Source: CPC320 sp002684375
Lineage (GTDB): Bacteria; Pseudomonadota; Alphaproteobacteria; Rhodobacterales; Rhodobacteraceae
Direction: 5' to 3'
Length of the DNA stretch: 64,000 nucleotides
Assembly (NCBI GenBank): GCA_965662545.1
Contig: CBFIHZ010000018.1
Span: forward strand, 1 to 64,000
Below, one piece after another: positions 26,256 through 36,319 of this stretch; the first letter of the stretch is position 1, and each line of letters opens with the position of its first letter. Both the position numbers and the translations under genes were made by a program. A model generated the notes under the pieces. It ran no database searches. It saw only the letters and a list, made by a program, of their open reading frames with translations, and was not told the DNA's origin.

Positions 26256-27062
26256 ATGCCCAGATTTGCGCTTAAAATTGAATATCATGGCGCGCCGTTC
26301 TCGGGATGGCAGCGCCAAAATAATCGACCTTCCGTACAAGGGGAGGTCGAGGCCGCATTGGCTAAAATTGCGACGGGGCCGCATCAAATCGCAGCTGCCG
26401 GCCGAACCGATGCCGGGGTACATGCAACCGGGCAGGTGGCGCATTGTGATCTGTCGCGGGATTGGGAGCCCTTCCGCCTGTCAGAGGCGTTGAACTTTCA
26501 TCTCAAACCGAAACCAATTGCGATCCTTGATGTAGCGCGGGTCGACGATGCATGGCACGCGCGGTTCTCTGCCACCCAGCGACGATATCATTTTCGTCTG
26601 CTGATGCGCCGAGCACCGGCCACACATATTGCCGGGTTGGTTTGGCAAGTTAAAACCAGCCTTGATCTTGCGGCGATGCGCGATGCCGTGCAGGTCTTGA
26701 TTGGCACCCATGATTTCACCACCTTTCGGTCGACAATCTGTCAGTCCAAGAGCCCGGTCAAAACGTTGGACTCGATTGAGATCAACGCTGTTGACGGACC
26801 CTCGGGCCCAGAGGTGCACTTTGACGTTCGGGCCCGGTCGTTCCTGCACAATCAAGTGCGCAGCCTTGTGGGTACATTGGAACGAGTCGGGGCCCGAAGC
26901 TGGGGGACAGACGATGTGCGCCGGGCATTGGAAGCGCGAGATCGCGCTGCCTGCGGCCCTGTATGCCCACCCTATGGGCTTTATCTGGCTGGGGTGCGCT
27001 ATGGGGTAGACCCGTTTGCGCCACCCGAATCCGCACTACAGCGCCCTGTGTGGGTGCCTTAG
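26256..27062 (+). CDS. truA: tRNA pseudouridine(38-40) synthase TruA
   Basis: Start at ATG 26256 (MPRFALKIEYHGAPFSGWQ), the conserved family opening; 268 residues. The catalytic Asp is in AAGRTDAGVHATGQVAH. RSFLHNQVRSLVGTL is a further family block. It isomerises uridines in the anticodon stem-loop of many tRNAs. It converges on the DUF4399 gene with overlapping stop codons. No strong ribosome site is visible. Confidence 0.95.
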   Translation: MPRFALKIEYHGAPFSGWQRQNNRPSVQGEVEAALAKIATGPHQIAAAGRTDAGVHATGQVAHCDLSRDWEPFRLSEALNFHLKPKPIAILDVARVDDAWHARFSATQRRYHFRLLMRRAPATHIAGLVWQVKTSLDLAAMRDAVQVLIGTHDFTTFRSTICQSKSPVKTLDSIEINAVDGPSGPEVHFDVRARSFLHNQVRSLVGTLERVGARSWGTDDVRRALEARDRAACGPVCPPYGLYLAGVRYGVDPFAPPESALQRPVWVP

Positions 27063-27505
27063 TCTACGGTGATATTGATAACCTCAGACACTACAGGCCG
27101 GTTGTGCGGGGTATGCATATAATCGCCCAACACCAGTTGCAGGCTGTGCTGACCGCTGGGCAAATCAATTGTAACTTCGGTTTGTCCACCGCCGAAATGA
27201 ATATGTTGCTCATCACTGGGCAGCCCGTATTCCAATTCGTCAGCGCCGTCTTCGCCCTGCCCTAACGGAGGCCTGTCGATCAATAAATGATGGTGGCCCG
27301 TATTTGCCTTCTCAGTTCCAGCGGGTGCAACGCCCATGCCTGACAGACCAAAGTTTATGGTGAACGGCGTGGAAATTCGGTCCCCATCCATCAAATTCAC
27401 AAAATAAACGCGGGCATCTGCTGGCGCCGCAGTCTCACCGGCCAACGCGGGGGAGACAAGATAAATATTGCTGACAAGTATCAATGCTTTCGTGATAGTT
27501 TTCAT
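27059..27505 (-). CDS. DUF4399 family exported protein
   Basis: A 148-residue protein with a signal peptide (ALILVSNIYLVSPALAG). The mature part shows VYFVNLMDGDRISTPFTINFGL, GMGVAPAG, GHHHLLID, HIHFGGGQTEV and HSLQLVLGDYMHTPHNRPV, the pattern of DUF4399 proteins. Clustered histidines suggest metal binding, which is inference. Function is unknown; relatives are periplasmic and common in marine proteobacteria. The stop codon overlaps that of truA. Confidence 0.85.
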   Translation of the reverse strand: MKTITKALILVSNIYLVSPALAGETAAPADARVYFVNLMDGDRISTPFTINFGLSGMGVAPAGTEKANTGHHHLLIDRPPLGQGEDGADELEYGLPSDEQHIHFGGGQTEVTIDLPSGQHSLQLVLGDYMHTPHNRPVVSEVINITVD

Positions 27506-27719
27506 TTTGAAATTCCTTTTTACGGGTTAAATATTTTTTTTTACTACCAAAGGTTACTACAATAGATTTGACAAATGAAGATTGCTTCCGGTCACGTTTT
27601 CGTGTCAATTCACGCAGCGCCGACTGACAGATTAAACGCCCAAGCAGCTTAGTAATACCGCAGTCGCTCTAAAAGCTTTACCTCTTTAATGCCATTAAGG
27701 CCGGACACTTTTCGGCTGT

Positions 27720-28691
27720 TTAGACGGTTTCTTTGACGTACTGAGACAGGGACTCGCCACAGCTAGGGCAAAAGTGAAGTTTGGTTTTGATTTTGTTCTT
27801 CTGCACAGCTTCCAAAATACCGTTGGCGACGTTAACGCTGACGCCAAGATCTTTACGTAACTCTTCAATGGCGTCTGCTTCTTGGTCATCAATGTTACCA
27901 TCCTGAAGCGCCATGCGGAATTGTTCGGCCATGACTTCGCGTTTGCGGTTCAATTGGGTTGCCAGGCCATTTGCCAAAATACCAGCGGGCAGCGCCGCCA
28001 TGCCGATTCCGACGATCGTCACACAGGCACCGAATATTTTGCCTGCAACGGTCACCGGTGTGACGTCGCCGTATCCCACAGTGGTCAGCGTCGCCATAGA
28101 CCACCACATGGCTGCAGGAATTGAGCCAAATTTTTCAGGTTGTATCTGGTGCTCGGCCAGATACGCGCCGCTGGCTGCTAGAATCAGCAGGACCATCAGA
28201 ATGAAAAAACCGGCAAAAAAGGCGCTGGCTTCTTCTTTGAAAACGTCGAGAAGCATGGTCATTGCCGAAGAATAACGCGTGAGCTTCAGGATCCGCAGCA
28301 GACGTAAAACCCGCAGGAACCGCAGATCAATCGCAAACAAATAGGTCAGGTAAAATGGCAAGATTGCCAGGATATCGATCACCGCCATTGGCGATCGCAT
28401 GTGTTTGAGGCGGGGGTTTTTGTCTGCGCCCTCTATAGGGTCTTCGGGACAGACCCACAGGCGCATCAGATATTCGATTGTGAAAACGGCGACCGAGAAA
28501 ATTTCTATATACTCGAACAGCGCCCCAAAGCGGGAGTTCATCGACTCGACGCTTTCCAACACCACAGATAGAATATTAACCACGATCAGAACGACCAGAC
28601 CGATGTCGATGACTGAACTTAGCTTGCTTCGCTTTTCCGTCGTTTCGAGAACATCATAGACTTTACGGCGCAGCGTTATCTGGTCTGGCAT
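27720..28691 (-). CDS. Voltage-gated potassium channel family protein
   Basis: I favour ATG 28691 (MPDQITLRRKVYDVLE), giving 323 residues. Six membrane helices are visible: S1 VIDIGLVVLIVVNILSVVL, S2-S3, an arginine-rich S4 (LRFLRVLRLLRILKLTRY), S5, the pore with selectivity filter TLTTVGYGD, and S6. The C-terminal cytosolic tail has an acidic helix pair and ends with a CPSCG motif, half of a possible zinc knuckle. It forms a tetrameric K+ channel in the inner membrane. A longer frame to 28769 is less likely. Confidence 0.92.
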   Translation of the reverse strand: MPDQITLRRKVYDVLETTEKRSKLSSVIDIGLVVLIVVNILSVVLESVESMNSRFGALFEYIEIFSVAVFTIEYLMRLWVCPEDPIEGADKNPRLKHMRSPMAVIDILAILPFYLTYLFAIDLRFLRVLRLLRILKLTRYSSAMTMLLDVFKEEASAFFAGFFILMVLLILAASGAYLAEHQIQPEKFGSIPAAMWWSMATLTTVGYGDVTPVTVAGKIFGACVTIVGIGMAALPAGILANGLATQLNRKREVMAEQFRMALQDGNIDDQEADAIEELRKDLGVSVNVANGILEAVQKNKIKTKLHFCPSCGESLSQYVKETV

Positions 28692-29019
28692 GGGATGGCT
28701 CACTTGTACAATTTTCACCTGCAGGCCGACCATGCAGCTATCATGCCTGACATCCGAATTTTGAACCAATACAAACTAAATAGTGTATTTCATTCAAAAG
28801 TATCCATGCCTTTATTTTTTTTCTTTAACCTCGAACTCTTGGATGATATTATGCTGGGATGACACGTTTATACCAAATCCCTGCCAAGCGTCTCCGACCT
28901 GATGGTGTTTGAGCTTTAATTTGTCGTTCTAGCGCGCTGATGTGCGTTTTCCCTCTAAATTGTTGACTTGCCGTGGCCTATGCGTCACCACAACGACCTG
29001 TTATCAAGGATATATGCCA
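28692..29019. other. Divergent intergenic region before argD
   Basis: About 330 bases between the channel gene and argD. AT-rich at 28780-28850. No arginine operator could be recognised with confidence. Confidence 0.35.
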
Positions 29020-30207
29020 ATGATCCCGTCTATATTGCCCACCTATTCACGTGCGCCGATGAGTTTCGTAAAGGGAGAGGGCTGTTGGCTCATCGAAGCT
29101 GATGGGCGCCGTTTTCTTGACTTGGGCGCAGGTATCGCGGTGAACGCTTTGGGTCATGCCCATCCCGCATTGGTCAAAACACTTAGTGAACAGGCGCAAA
29201 ATTTGTGGCACGTCTCCAACCTATATCAGATACCGCAGCAGCAGGCTTTGGCTGATAAATTGGTGGCTGAAAGCTTTGCCGACACGGTATTTTTTACCAA
29301 TTCAGGCACAGAAAGCTGTGAGCTGGCGGTTAAAATGGCGCGTAAATACTGGTTTGAACAAGGCCAGAGTGAACGGGTTGAATTGATCACCTTTGAGGGC
29401 TCTTTTCACGGTCGCTCCTCGGCTGGAATCGCTGCGGCGGGATCAGAAAAGATGATCAAGGGCTTTGGCCCAATTTTACCGGGCTTTGTCCATCTGGACT
29501 GGTTTGATCTTGATCAGGTCAGCGCCGCAATTACCGATAAAACCGCAGGAATTATGGTCGAGCCGGTGCAGGGCGAGGGCGGTATTAGGCCGCTTGCCGA
29601 CAGCGACCTCGCAGATCTCAGAGAGCTGTGCGATGCGCGCGGGGTTTTGCTGATCCTCGATGAGGTACAATGTGGTGTTGGCCGCACCGGCCGCTTGTTT
29701 GCCCATGAATGGGCTGGCATTGCGCCTGATATCCTGCTGGCGGCCAAGGGTATCGGCGGCGGCTTTCCGCTAGGCGCGGTTCTGGCCACTGAGAAAGCCG
29801 CTAGCGGTATGACCGCTGGAACCCACGGCTCAACATATGGCGGCAACCCTTTGGGCTGTGCCGTGGGATGTACCGTACTAGAGCATGTCGCAGCGCCGGA
29901 GTTTTTGGCCGAGGTTAACCGTAAGGCTAGCCTTTTTAATCAAAAACTGGCGGGGCTGGTTGCGGGCTATCCCGATGTGTTTGAAGATCTGCGCGGGGTG
30001 GGGCTGATGCTGGGTCTAAAATGCCGGGCTGCCAATGTTGATGTGGTCAAAGCAGGCTATGATATGCAGGTGATTACCGTGGCTGCGGCCGACAATGTCA
30101 TTCGGCTCCTGCCGCCGCTGAATATCACTGATGCCGAGATTGACGAGGCCATATCCCGACTTGCCCGTGCCGCTGAACACCTGTCGGCCAGTGCCACCGC
30201 TCATTAA
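29020..30207 (+). CDS. argD: Acetylornithine aminotransferase
   Basis: Start at ATG 29020, because AAGGA lies eight bases before it; 395 residues. It has the class III aminotransferase features: NSGTESCELAVKMARK, LILDEVQCGVGRTG and the PLP lysine in LLAAKGIGGGFPLGAVL. It transfers the amino group to N-acetylglutamate semialdehyde in arginine synthesis. It is followed by argF after 62 bases, forming an argD-argF unit. Confidence 0.95.
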   Translation: MIPSILPTYSRAPMSFVKGEGCWLIEADGRRFLDLGAGIAVNALGHAHPALVKTLSEQAQNLWHVSNLYQIPQQQALADKLVAESFADTVFFTNSGTESCELAVKMARKYWFEQGQSERVELITFEGSFHGRSSAGIAAAGSEKMIKGFGPILPGFVHLDWFDLDQVSAAITDKTAGIMVEPVQGEGGIRPLADSDLADLRELCDARGVLLILDEVQCGVGRTGRLFAHEWAGIAPDILLAAKGIGGGFPLGAVLATEKAASGMTAGTHGSTYGGNPLGCAVGCTVLEHVAAPEFLAEVNRKASLFNQKLAGLVAGYPDVFEDLRGVGLMLGLKCRAANVDVVKAGYDMQVITVAAADNVIRLLPPLNITDAEIDEAISRLARAAEHLSASATAH

Positions 30208-30269
30208 CATAGCACGAGGCCTAGACAGAGCTTAAAGTCCGAAAATTTAGAATAAAAAGAGCCCCAAAG

Positions 30270-31196
30270 ATGAGCCATTTTTTAGATATAAACACCACAG
30301 ATCCCGCCGCCTTGCGGCAGATGATTGATCATGCGCAAACGATGAAATCTGCCCGCCTTGGGCAACCCAAAGGCAGCCCGGATGACCACCTTCCGCTGGC
30401 CGGTCATATGGTGGCGCTGATTTTTGAGAAACCCTCGACCCGCACCCGGGTGTCGTTTGATGTCGGGGTGCGTCAGATGGGGGGCGAGACGATGTTGCTG
30501 TCCGGCTCTGACATGCAGCTTGGGCATGGGGAGACAATCGCTGATACCGCACGGGTGCTGTCGCGCTATGTCGACCTAATAATGATACGCACATTTGAAG
30601 AGGCTACGCTGCTGGAAATGGCCGAACATGCCACGGTGCCAGTGATTAACGGGCTGACCAACCGGTCACACCCGTGCCAGATCATGGCTGATATTATGAC
30701 GTTTGAGGAACACAACGGTCCGATCAAGGGCCGCAAAGTGGTCTGGTCAGGCGATGGAAATAATGTATTTTCCAGTTTTGCGCAGGCGGCGGGACAATTT
30801 GGCTTTGACCTTACGTTCACGGGGCCTGAGCCGCTTGACCCCGAAGCCATTTTTCTGGATGAGGCCCGCGCCAAAGGCGTGACGGTCGAGATCGAACGCG
30901 ACCCGGTCAAAGCCATAGCCGGAGCCGATCTGGTAGTGACTGACACATGGGTTAGTATGCATGATCCGCAATCGGCCCGCGAACGCCGCCACAACCAGCT
31001 GCGCGGCTATCAGGTTAATGCCGACTTGATGCGCCATGCCAAACCCGATGCATTATTTATGCATTGCCTGCCGGCCCACCGCGATGACGAGGCCACCTCA
31101 GAGGTGATGGATGGCCCGCATTCGGTGATTTTTGATGAGGCTGAAAACCGGCTGCATGCGCAAAAAGCCATCATGCGCTGGTGTTTGGGTCGCTAG
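30270..31196 (+). CDS. argF: Ornithine carbamoyltransferase
   Basis: A 308-residue enzyme of normal length. Carbamoyl phosphate loop EKPSTRTRVSFDVG, the HPCQ block (NRSHPCQIMAD), and the ornithine site with FMHCLPAHR near the C-terminus. It makes citrulline from ornithine in the cytosol. Directly downstream of argD on the same strand. Confidence 0.97.
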   Translation: MSHFLDINTTDPAALRQMIDHAQTMKSARLGQPKGSPDDHLPLAGHMVALIFEKPSTRTRVSFDVGVRQMGGETMLLSGSDMQLGHGETIADTARVLSRYVDLIMIRTFEEATLLEMAEHATVPVINGLTNRSHPCQIMADIMTFEEHNGPIKGRKVVWSGDGNNVFSSFAQAAGQFGFDLTFTGPEPLDPEAIFLDEARAKGVTVEIERDPVKAIAGADLVVTDTWVSMHDPQSARERRHNQLRGYQVNADLMRHAKPDALFMHCLPAHRDDEATSEVMDGPHSVIFDEAENRLHAQKAIMRWCLGR

Positions 31197-31267
31197 GGAT
31201 TGCGCAGGGGCCTATTGGGTGTCTTTTGTTGATGACATTCGCGGCCCACGATGCCTTTGCTCAGATC

Positions 31268-33718
31268 TTATAGTCCGGTTTTGGGCCGCTTGACCCGCAG
31301 CGTTGGATCGGCCTTAGTGGGGTCTTCCGGCCAGGGGTGTTTGGGGTAGCGTCCACGCATGTCTTTGCGCACATCTAAATATGAACTGGCCCAAAACCCC
31401 GGTATGTCCATTGTGGTTTGTAATGGGCGACCGGCTGGCGAAAGCAGCGTCACCCGCAGAGGTGTCTTGCCCACCATTGGATGGCGGGTCTGTCCAAACA
31501 TCTCTTGCAGCCTCAGCGCGATTTCAGGATGTTCACCGCCATAGTCTATGGCGATCTGGCGCCCCAAAGGGGTTTCGAAATACGCGGAGACATCCCGATC
31601 AAGTGCCGACATCTGGGCCCAGGTGAGCCGCGCCCGCAATGCGGGTAGCAGATCAAAGCGCTTCCAGTCATCGGCTGTTTTTATGCCCTGTAGGTGCGGC
31701 AGCAGCCAGGTTTCCAAACTGTCCATAAGTGCGGTCTCGGTCATCTCGGGCAAGTCTTTTTCCCCCAGAGCGACGCGGGCGGCGAATCTTCGCGCGGCGG
31801 GAGACAGTGAAAGGCCGAGGTCTCGCACCCCATCCAGCATGGCGTGCGCTATCGCGTCCTCTGGGACGTCCTTCCAAATGCGGTCATCAAGCATTGCTGC
31901 GCCAAGCATTTCCTGCTGGCGGGCGATCACCCGCCGGTCGCGCTTGGACCAGTCACAGCGGTTTACCCAAGTGATCTGGCTTGCAAACAACCCGCGCATC
32001 TCGCGGTTGCTCAGGGCTGTGGCCTGCCGGATACGGGCTTCGCGCGGATCGCCGTCCAAATCGGTGGCAACAATCAGGCGCTGGCTGGCCAGCGGGTCAT
32101 GGTCGTTAAGGACGGCGCCCTTGCCACCTGACAGGATAAATCGCGCCGCATCGCCCGGGCGGCGGCAGCCGATCCGGTCTGGATAGGCCAGCGCCGCCAT
32201 TTCCGGCAGGCTCATCGGGATTGTTTTAACGTCTTTCACTCTTCGCTCAAGCCGACGGGCTTCGTGTCGGATACGCTCAACAGCGCCTCGGTTTGCAGCA
32301 TCGGCGCGAGTGGCAGAATAATGGCGCAGGTCGCGCAGTGCCTCCATCCTCAGGCTCAGATCCACAGGTGCGCTGCGGGCCAAGGGGTCGCGATCAGCCA
32401 GAAGTGCGGCCAGAAGTGCGCCTTGTGGGCCCGCCAATTCCAGCATATGCGCCAGTCTGGGATGCAGCGGCAGCGCTGCGATTTTTCGGCCGTGCGGGGT
32501 CATCTGGCCCGTGCCGTCCAATGCTCCAAGCAGCTGCAACAGTGACTGTGCCTCAGACAGGCTAGCGGCATTGGGCTGGGTTAAAAATGGCAATTTGGTG
32601 GCCGTTGTGCCCCAAAGCGCCAACTCAAGCGCCAGTGGAGCCAGGTCGGCTGCTTCAATCTCGGCGGGGGGATAGGCTTGCAAGCCGCCTTCTTCTCCGC
32701 GGGTCCAAAGCCGGTAGGCGGTGCCGTCGCTGACCCGTCCAGCACGTCCTGCGCGCTGGGTGGCTTCGGCGCGGGTGACCTTTTCTGTGACCAGTCGCGA
32801 CATGCCCGAGCCTGCGTCAAATCTGGCGCGTCTGGCACGACCTCCATCTACCACGACGCGGATGTCTTCGATGGTTAGAGAGGTTTCAGCAATTGCGGTT
32901 GCGAGTACCACTTTGCGGAGATTATGATTGGGTTGAATGGCGGTTCGTTGATCAGAAAACGGCATTGCGCCATATAGTGGCCGGATGCTGTATGCCGGCC
33001 CCAATCTCGGTTTTAGCAACGTCTCAACGCGGCGGATTTCGCCCTCACCGGGCAGGAAGACCAATAAACCGCCCTCGGTTTCTGCAGCGGCCCTCACCAC
33101 AAGGTCCGCAAGCGCGGCTTCATAGCGGATGGTTTTGGCAAGCGGTTTTTCGAGCCATTTAAATGCAACTGGAAAGCTGCGACCCTGTGATGTGATGACC
33201 GGCACATCTCCCATAAGTGCGGCAACGGGGGCTGCGTCAAGCGTGGCCGACATTACCAGCAACATCAAATCCTCGCGCAGAGCGCCGGCGATTTCGAGAC
33301 AGAGCGCCAATCCCAGATCGGCGTTGAGTGAGCGCTCGTGAAACTCGTCAAAAATCACCGCATCTATTCCGGACAATTCGGGGTCCGATTGTATCATCCG
33401 CGTCAGGATACCTTCGGTCACCACCTCAATGCGGGTTTCGGGGCCGCTTTTGACCGCCGCGCGCATACGGTAGCCGACACGTTCCCCCGGAACCTCGCCC
33501 AGTGTTTCGGCCATGCGTTCGGCGGCGGCGCGCGCCGCTAGGCGGCGTGGCTCAAGCATCAGGATCCGCCCTTTGCACAGATCGGCTTCCAGCAGCGCCA
33601 GAGGTACGCGGGTGGTTTTTCCAGCCCCCGGCGGGGCTTGAAGAACAGCGCGATTGCGGCGGCGCAGCGCGTCGATAAGCGCGGGCAGTGCGTCCTCGAT
33701 TGGTAACAGAGCGTTCAT
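31268..33718 (-). CDS. hrpB: ATP-dependent helicase HrpB
   Basis: Start at ATG 33718 (MNALLPIEDALPALIDAL), 816 residues. DEAH-box features: Walker A QAPPGAGKTTRVPL, the DEFH box in IFDEFHERSLNADLGL, motif III MSATLD, and QRAGRAGR. The HrpB-specific C-terminal domain is present (TPLRVTLLSPAGRPLQTT ... DLPGFW-like block). An RNA helicase-like protein of uncertain role. It starts 7 bases after the stop of the DUF3108 gene, so the two are co-transcribed. Confidence 0.94.
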   Translation of the reverse strand: MNALLPIEDALPALIDALRRRNRAVLQAPPGAGKTTRVPLALLEADLCKGRILMLEPRRLAARAAAERMAETLGEVPGERVGYRMRAAVKSGPETRIEVVTEGILTRMIQSDPELSGIDAVIFDEFHERSLNADLGLALCLEIAGALREDLMLLVMSATLDAAPVAALMGDVPVITSQGRSFPVAFKWLEKPLAKTIRYEAALADLVVRAAAETEGGLLVFLPGEGEIRRVETLLKPRLGPAYSIRPLYGAMPFSDQRTAIQPNHNLRKVVLATAIAETSLTIEDIRVVVDGGRARRARFDAGSGMSRLVTEKVTRAEATQRAGRAGRVSDGTAYRLWTRGEEGGLQAYPPAEIEAADLAPLALELALWGTTATKLPFLTQPNAASLSEAQSLLQLLGALDGTGQMTPHGRKIAALPLHPRLAHMLELAGPQGALLAALLADRDPLARSAPVDLSLRMEALRDLRHYSATRADAANRGAVERIRHEARRLERRVKDVKTIPMSLPEMAALAYPDRIGCRRPGDAARFILSGGKGAVLNDHDPLASQRLIVATDLDGDPREARIRQATALSNREMRGLFASQITWVNRCDWSKRDRRVIARQQEMLGAAMLDDRIWKDVPEDAIAHAMLDGVRDLGLSLSPAARRFAARVALGEKDLPEMTETALMDSLETWLLPHLQGIKTADDWKRFDLLPALRARLTWAQMSALDRDVSAYFETPLGRQIAIDYGGEHPEIALRLQEMFGQTRHPMVGKTPLRVTLLSPAGRPLQTTMDIPGFWASSYLDVRKDMRGRYPKHPWPEDPTKADPTLRVKRPKTGL

Positions 33719-33725
33719 AGAGCCG

Positions 33726-34433
33726 TTATCGCCGAAGAAAGCTGGCGCGTCCACGCAGGGTTTCTATCTTCAGAGATTGCACCTGATAGGCGCCATTGGG
33801 TGCGGGCATATAGGTCAGTTTAAAGGGAAAGCTGACCCCTTTGCGCATTTCGGCCTCAGAAAATCCTCCAATTCGCTTGTATAGTCCACGGCAGGTGATG
33901 CCTTTACGGTCGGATTTTGGGTCAGTTAGGGTGATATCGACAGCGCGCGCGCCATCGAACAGTTTCAAGTTCTGCTGGCAAAGTGTGTTTTTGGGGCGGT
34001 CGCGCAGCAATTCATAGGTTGCGGTCAGCGGGTCAATGCGGTTTCTCTGACCTCTTGGCGTTAACCAATGAGGCTTGCGTGCTTTGCTCTGCGTGACCTT
34101 TGCAAGCCCGTTCACATAGGTTATGGTTTTATCGGTCTGGCGTTTTCCGGTATCGGATTTTTCACTGTAATAATCCGGACGGTAGTGGCCGTTATGGGAT
34201 CGTCCAAGTGCGGTGGCCTCGAACCTGTAGCGCAACAATTTTGCCGCAAGCCCAGTGGTGCGCAGTAGGATGCGGGCGGCATAGTCGCTGCCTTTGGTCT
34301 GGGTGACCAAGCTCAGGCGTCCCGCTTGGAGACCCTTTATATATACATCGAATTCCTCTGATGTGTTGTTTGCGAAGGTGCCGCTTGCCCAGCTGCACAA
34401 AGCCAGCAGAACGGCCATCCGGTTTAATCTCAT
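33726..34433 (-). CDS. DUF3108 family periplasmic protein
   Basis: Start at ATG 34433 (MRLNRMAVLLALCSWASG), backed by AAGGG upstream; 235 residues with a signal peptide cleaved near TFANN. The mature protein has the DUF3108 layout: a strand YIKGLQAGRLSLVTQTKG, then YRFEATALGRSHNGHYRPDYY and a C-terminal LTYMPAPNGAYQVQSLKIETL. Function is unknown; relatives form a beta-rich lipocalin-like fold. It is upstream of hrpB in one transcript. Confidence 0.8.
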   Translation of the reverse strand: MRLNRMAVLLALCSWASGTFANNTSEEFDVYIKGLQAGRLSLVTQTKGSDYAARILLRTTGLAAKLLRYRFEATALGRSHNGHYRPDYYSEKSDTGKRQTDKTITYVNGLAKVTQSKARKPHWLTPRGQRNRIDPLTATYELLRDRPKNTLCQQNLKLFDGARAVDITLTDPKSDRKGITCRGLYKRIGGFSEAEMRKGVSFPFKLTYMPAPNGAYQVQSLKIETLRGRASFLRR

Positions 34434-34556
34434 AAAGTACCCTTTGCGTCGCAGGTCCACTGCGATATGAAGATTGTTAGTCATCACAAATCAAGGCTGA
34501 GCAGATTTTGTCGTACCCCTGATTGCTAATAAACGAAAGAATTCTGGAGCAATGAT

Positions 34557-35549
34557 ATGAATATCGAAAAACTGATGCAAGGTGTGTCCGCAGGTGATCG
34601 GCGTGCTTTGGCTCAGGCAATCACTTTGGTCGAGAGCAGCCGGCCAGATCATCGGGTGATGTCAAGGGATTTGCTCGACGGATTGCGACCACTGCAGCGC
34701 CAGGCGCTGCGCATTGGCTTGTCGGGCACACCCGGGGTTGGAAAATCCACCTTCATTGAGGCATTTGGCTGCATGCTGACCGCTGCGGGTTTGCGGGTTG
34801 CCGTGTTGGCGGTCGATCCCAGTTCGACCCGATCCGGGGGGTCAATTTTGGGCGATAAGACCCGCATGGATTTGTTGTCGCGTGATCCGAATGCGTTTAT
34901 CCGGCCCTCGCCCAGCCAGACCCATCTTGGCGGCGTTGCGCGACGGACCCGCGAGGCGGTCGGCCTGTGTGAGGCGGCAGGGTTTGACATTGTGCTGATC
35001 GAAACTGTTGGCGTCGGGCAATCGGAAACCGTGGTGGCGCAAATTTCGGATTTGTTTGTCTTGCTTCTGGCGCCGGCCGGTGGGGACGAGTTGCAAGGTG
35101 TGAAGCGCGGTATTATGGAAATTGCTGATCTGGTGCTGATCAACAAGGCTGATGGCGATCTGGTTGCGTCTGCGACGCGGGCCTGCGCCGATTACGCCGG
35201 CGCTTTGCGTCTGATGCGCAAACGCGAACAAGACCCCGAAGGGTTTCCCAAGGCAATGCTCGTGTCGGCCTTGACCCAAGATGGGCTTGCAGCGGCTTGG
35301 GACGAGATGACAGCGCTGTGTGATTGGCGCCGCAAGGCGGGGCATTTTGCACGTCACCGCGCGGCTCAGGCGCGCTATTGGTTTGAACAAGAGGTTCGTC
35401 AGGGATTACTTGAGGGATTGCAAAACAACGCGGTGCGCGCTGCGATGGTGCAGGCGGGCTCTGCCGTGGAACGGGGCGATCTTACGCCCGAAAGCGCCGC
35501 GCAAGGGATTCTCAAAACGCTTTTGGATCGTGTTGATGCGCAGGATTAA
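34557..35549 (+). CDS. meaB: MeaB/ArgK family GTPase (methylmalonyl-CoA mutase chaperone)
   Basis: A 330-residue G3E GTPase. Walker A GLSGTPGVGKST, AVDPSSTRSGGSILGDKTRM, the ETVGVGQSE segment, and NKADGD for guanine binding. MeaB loads and protects B12-dependent methylmalonyl-CoA mutase. GGAG lies 8 bases before the ATG. The mutase is not in the window; prpE at 47.4 kb supplies propionyl-CoA for the same pathway. Confidence 0.93.
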   Translation: MNIEKLMQGVSAGDRRALAQAITLVESSRPDHRVMSRDLLDGLRPLQRQALRIGLSGTPGVGKSTFIEAFGCMLTAAGLRVAVLAVDPSSTRSGGSILGDKTRMDLLSRDPNAFIRPSPSQTHLGGVARRTREAVGLCEAAGFDIVLIETVGVGQSETVVAQISDLFVLLLAPAGGDELQGVKRGIMEIADLVLINKADGDLVASATRACADYAGALRLMRKREQDPEGFPKAMLVSALTQDGLAAAWDEMTALCDWRRKAGHFARHRAAQARYWFEQEVRQGLLEGLQNNAVRAAMVQAGSAVERGDLTPESAAQGILKTLLDRVDAQD

Positions 35550-35924
35550 CGGTTGGGATGGCGCCGGAAATCCGTCCCAGTTGTGTGTCACTGTGGACAG
35601 GTGTCTGCGCGTCCACTTCAGAAGGCACTGTCAGATCGGGACTGTGGGTTGTTGATTCGGGCCTTTGCTTTTGGTTCTGTTTATAGATCCTCAAATTATT
35701 GTGGCGCGCATTGATCGCCCAAGGGCACAGGTATCCCGCAGTGAACGGATGTGCTATCCAGTGATAATGTGACCCATGCGGAACTTATCTCGGTAAAGCT
35801 GTGCAGAAACGCTTGACGCCCATCGCCTAAGGCAATACACGACGGCTTCTAAGCTTGGCGCCTATGCGGTGTGGTCCGTGTATGATAAAGCGCAAGGCGA
35901 CAGGAATTAAGTGAGGAACTCGAT
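35550..35924. other. Intergenic region upstream of rpmB
   Basis: About 375 bases. A TTGACG at 35814-35819 with a weak -10-like ATACAC 16 bases later could be the rpmB promoter. GAGGAA precedes the rpmB ATG by six bases. Nothing else was recognised. Confidence 0.35.
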
Positions 35925-36215
35925 ATGGCGCGCCGTTGTGAATTGACCGGAAAAGGCCCAATGACTGGCAACAATGTCAGCCACGCAAAAAATAGAACCC
36001 GTCGGCGGTTTTTGCCCAACCTGAACGATGTGACTTTGCAGTCTGAAATTCTGAAACGTGGTGTGAAACTACGCATTTGTGCTGCGGCTCTGCGGACGGT
36101 CGATCACCGGGGTGGTTTGGACATGTTCATGGCCAAAGCAAAAGATACGGAGCTGTCCGATACGGCTCTGAAAATTAAAAAAGAAATCGCCAAGGCGCAG
36201 GCCGAACTGGCCTGA
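35925..36215 (+). CDS. rpmB: 50S ribosomal protein L28
   Basis: A 96-residue basic protein beginning MARRCELTGKGPMTGNNVSHAKNRTRRRFLPNL (in parts), the L28 signature. Component of the large ribosomal subunit. The length is normal for alphaproteobacteria. It is followed by a good terminator. Confidence 0.97.
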   Translation: MARRCELTGKGPMTGNNVSHAKNRTRRRFLPNLNDVTLQSEILKRGVKLRICAAALRTVDHRGGLDMFMAKAKDTELSDTALKIKKEIAKAQAELA

Positions 36216-36243
36216 GGTCTTTGATCTAGTATTGAAAGTTGCG

Positions 36244-36275
36244 AGATCCGTCCATGAGGTCGGGTCTTTTTCTTT
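36244..36275 (+). terminator. Rho-independent terminator of rpmB
   Basis: AGATCCG (36244-36250) pairs with CGGGTCT (36261-36267) with one G-T pair and a 10-base loop, followed by TTTTTCTTT. Confidence 0.75.
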
Positions 36276-36319
36276 GAGATTGACTTGTAGTTTCTTATCG
36301 AGCGGTTTTTACTGCGGGC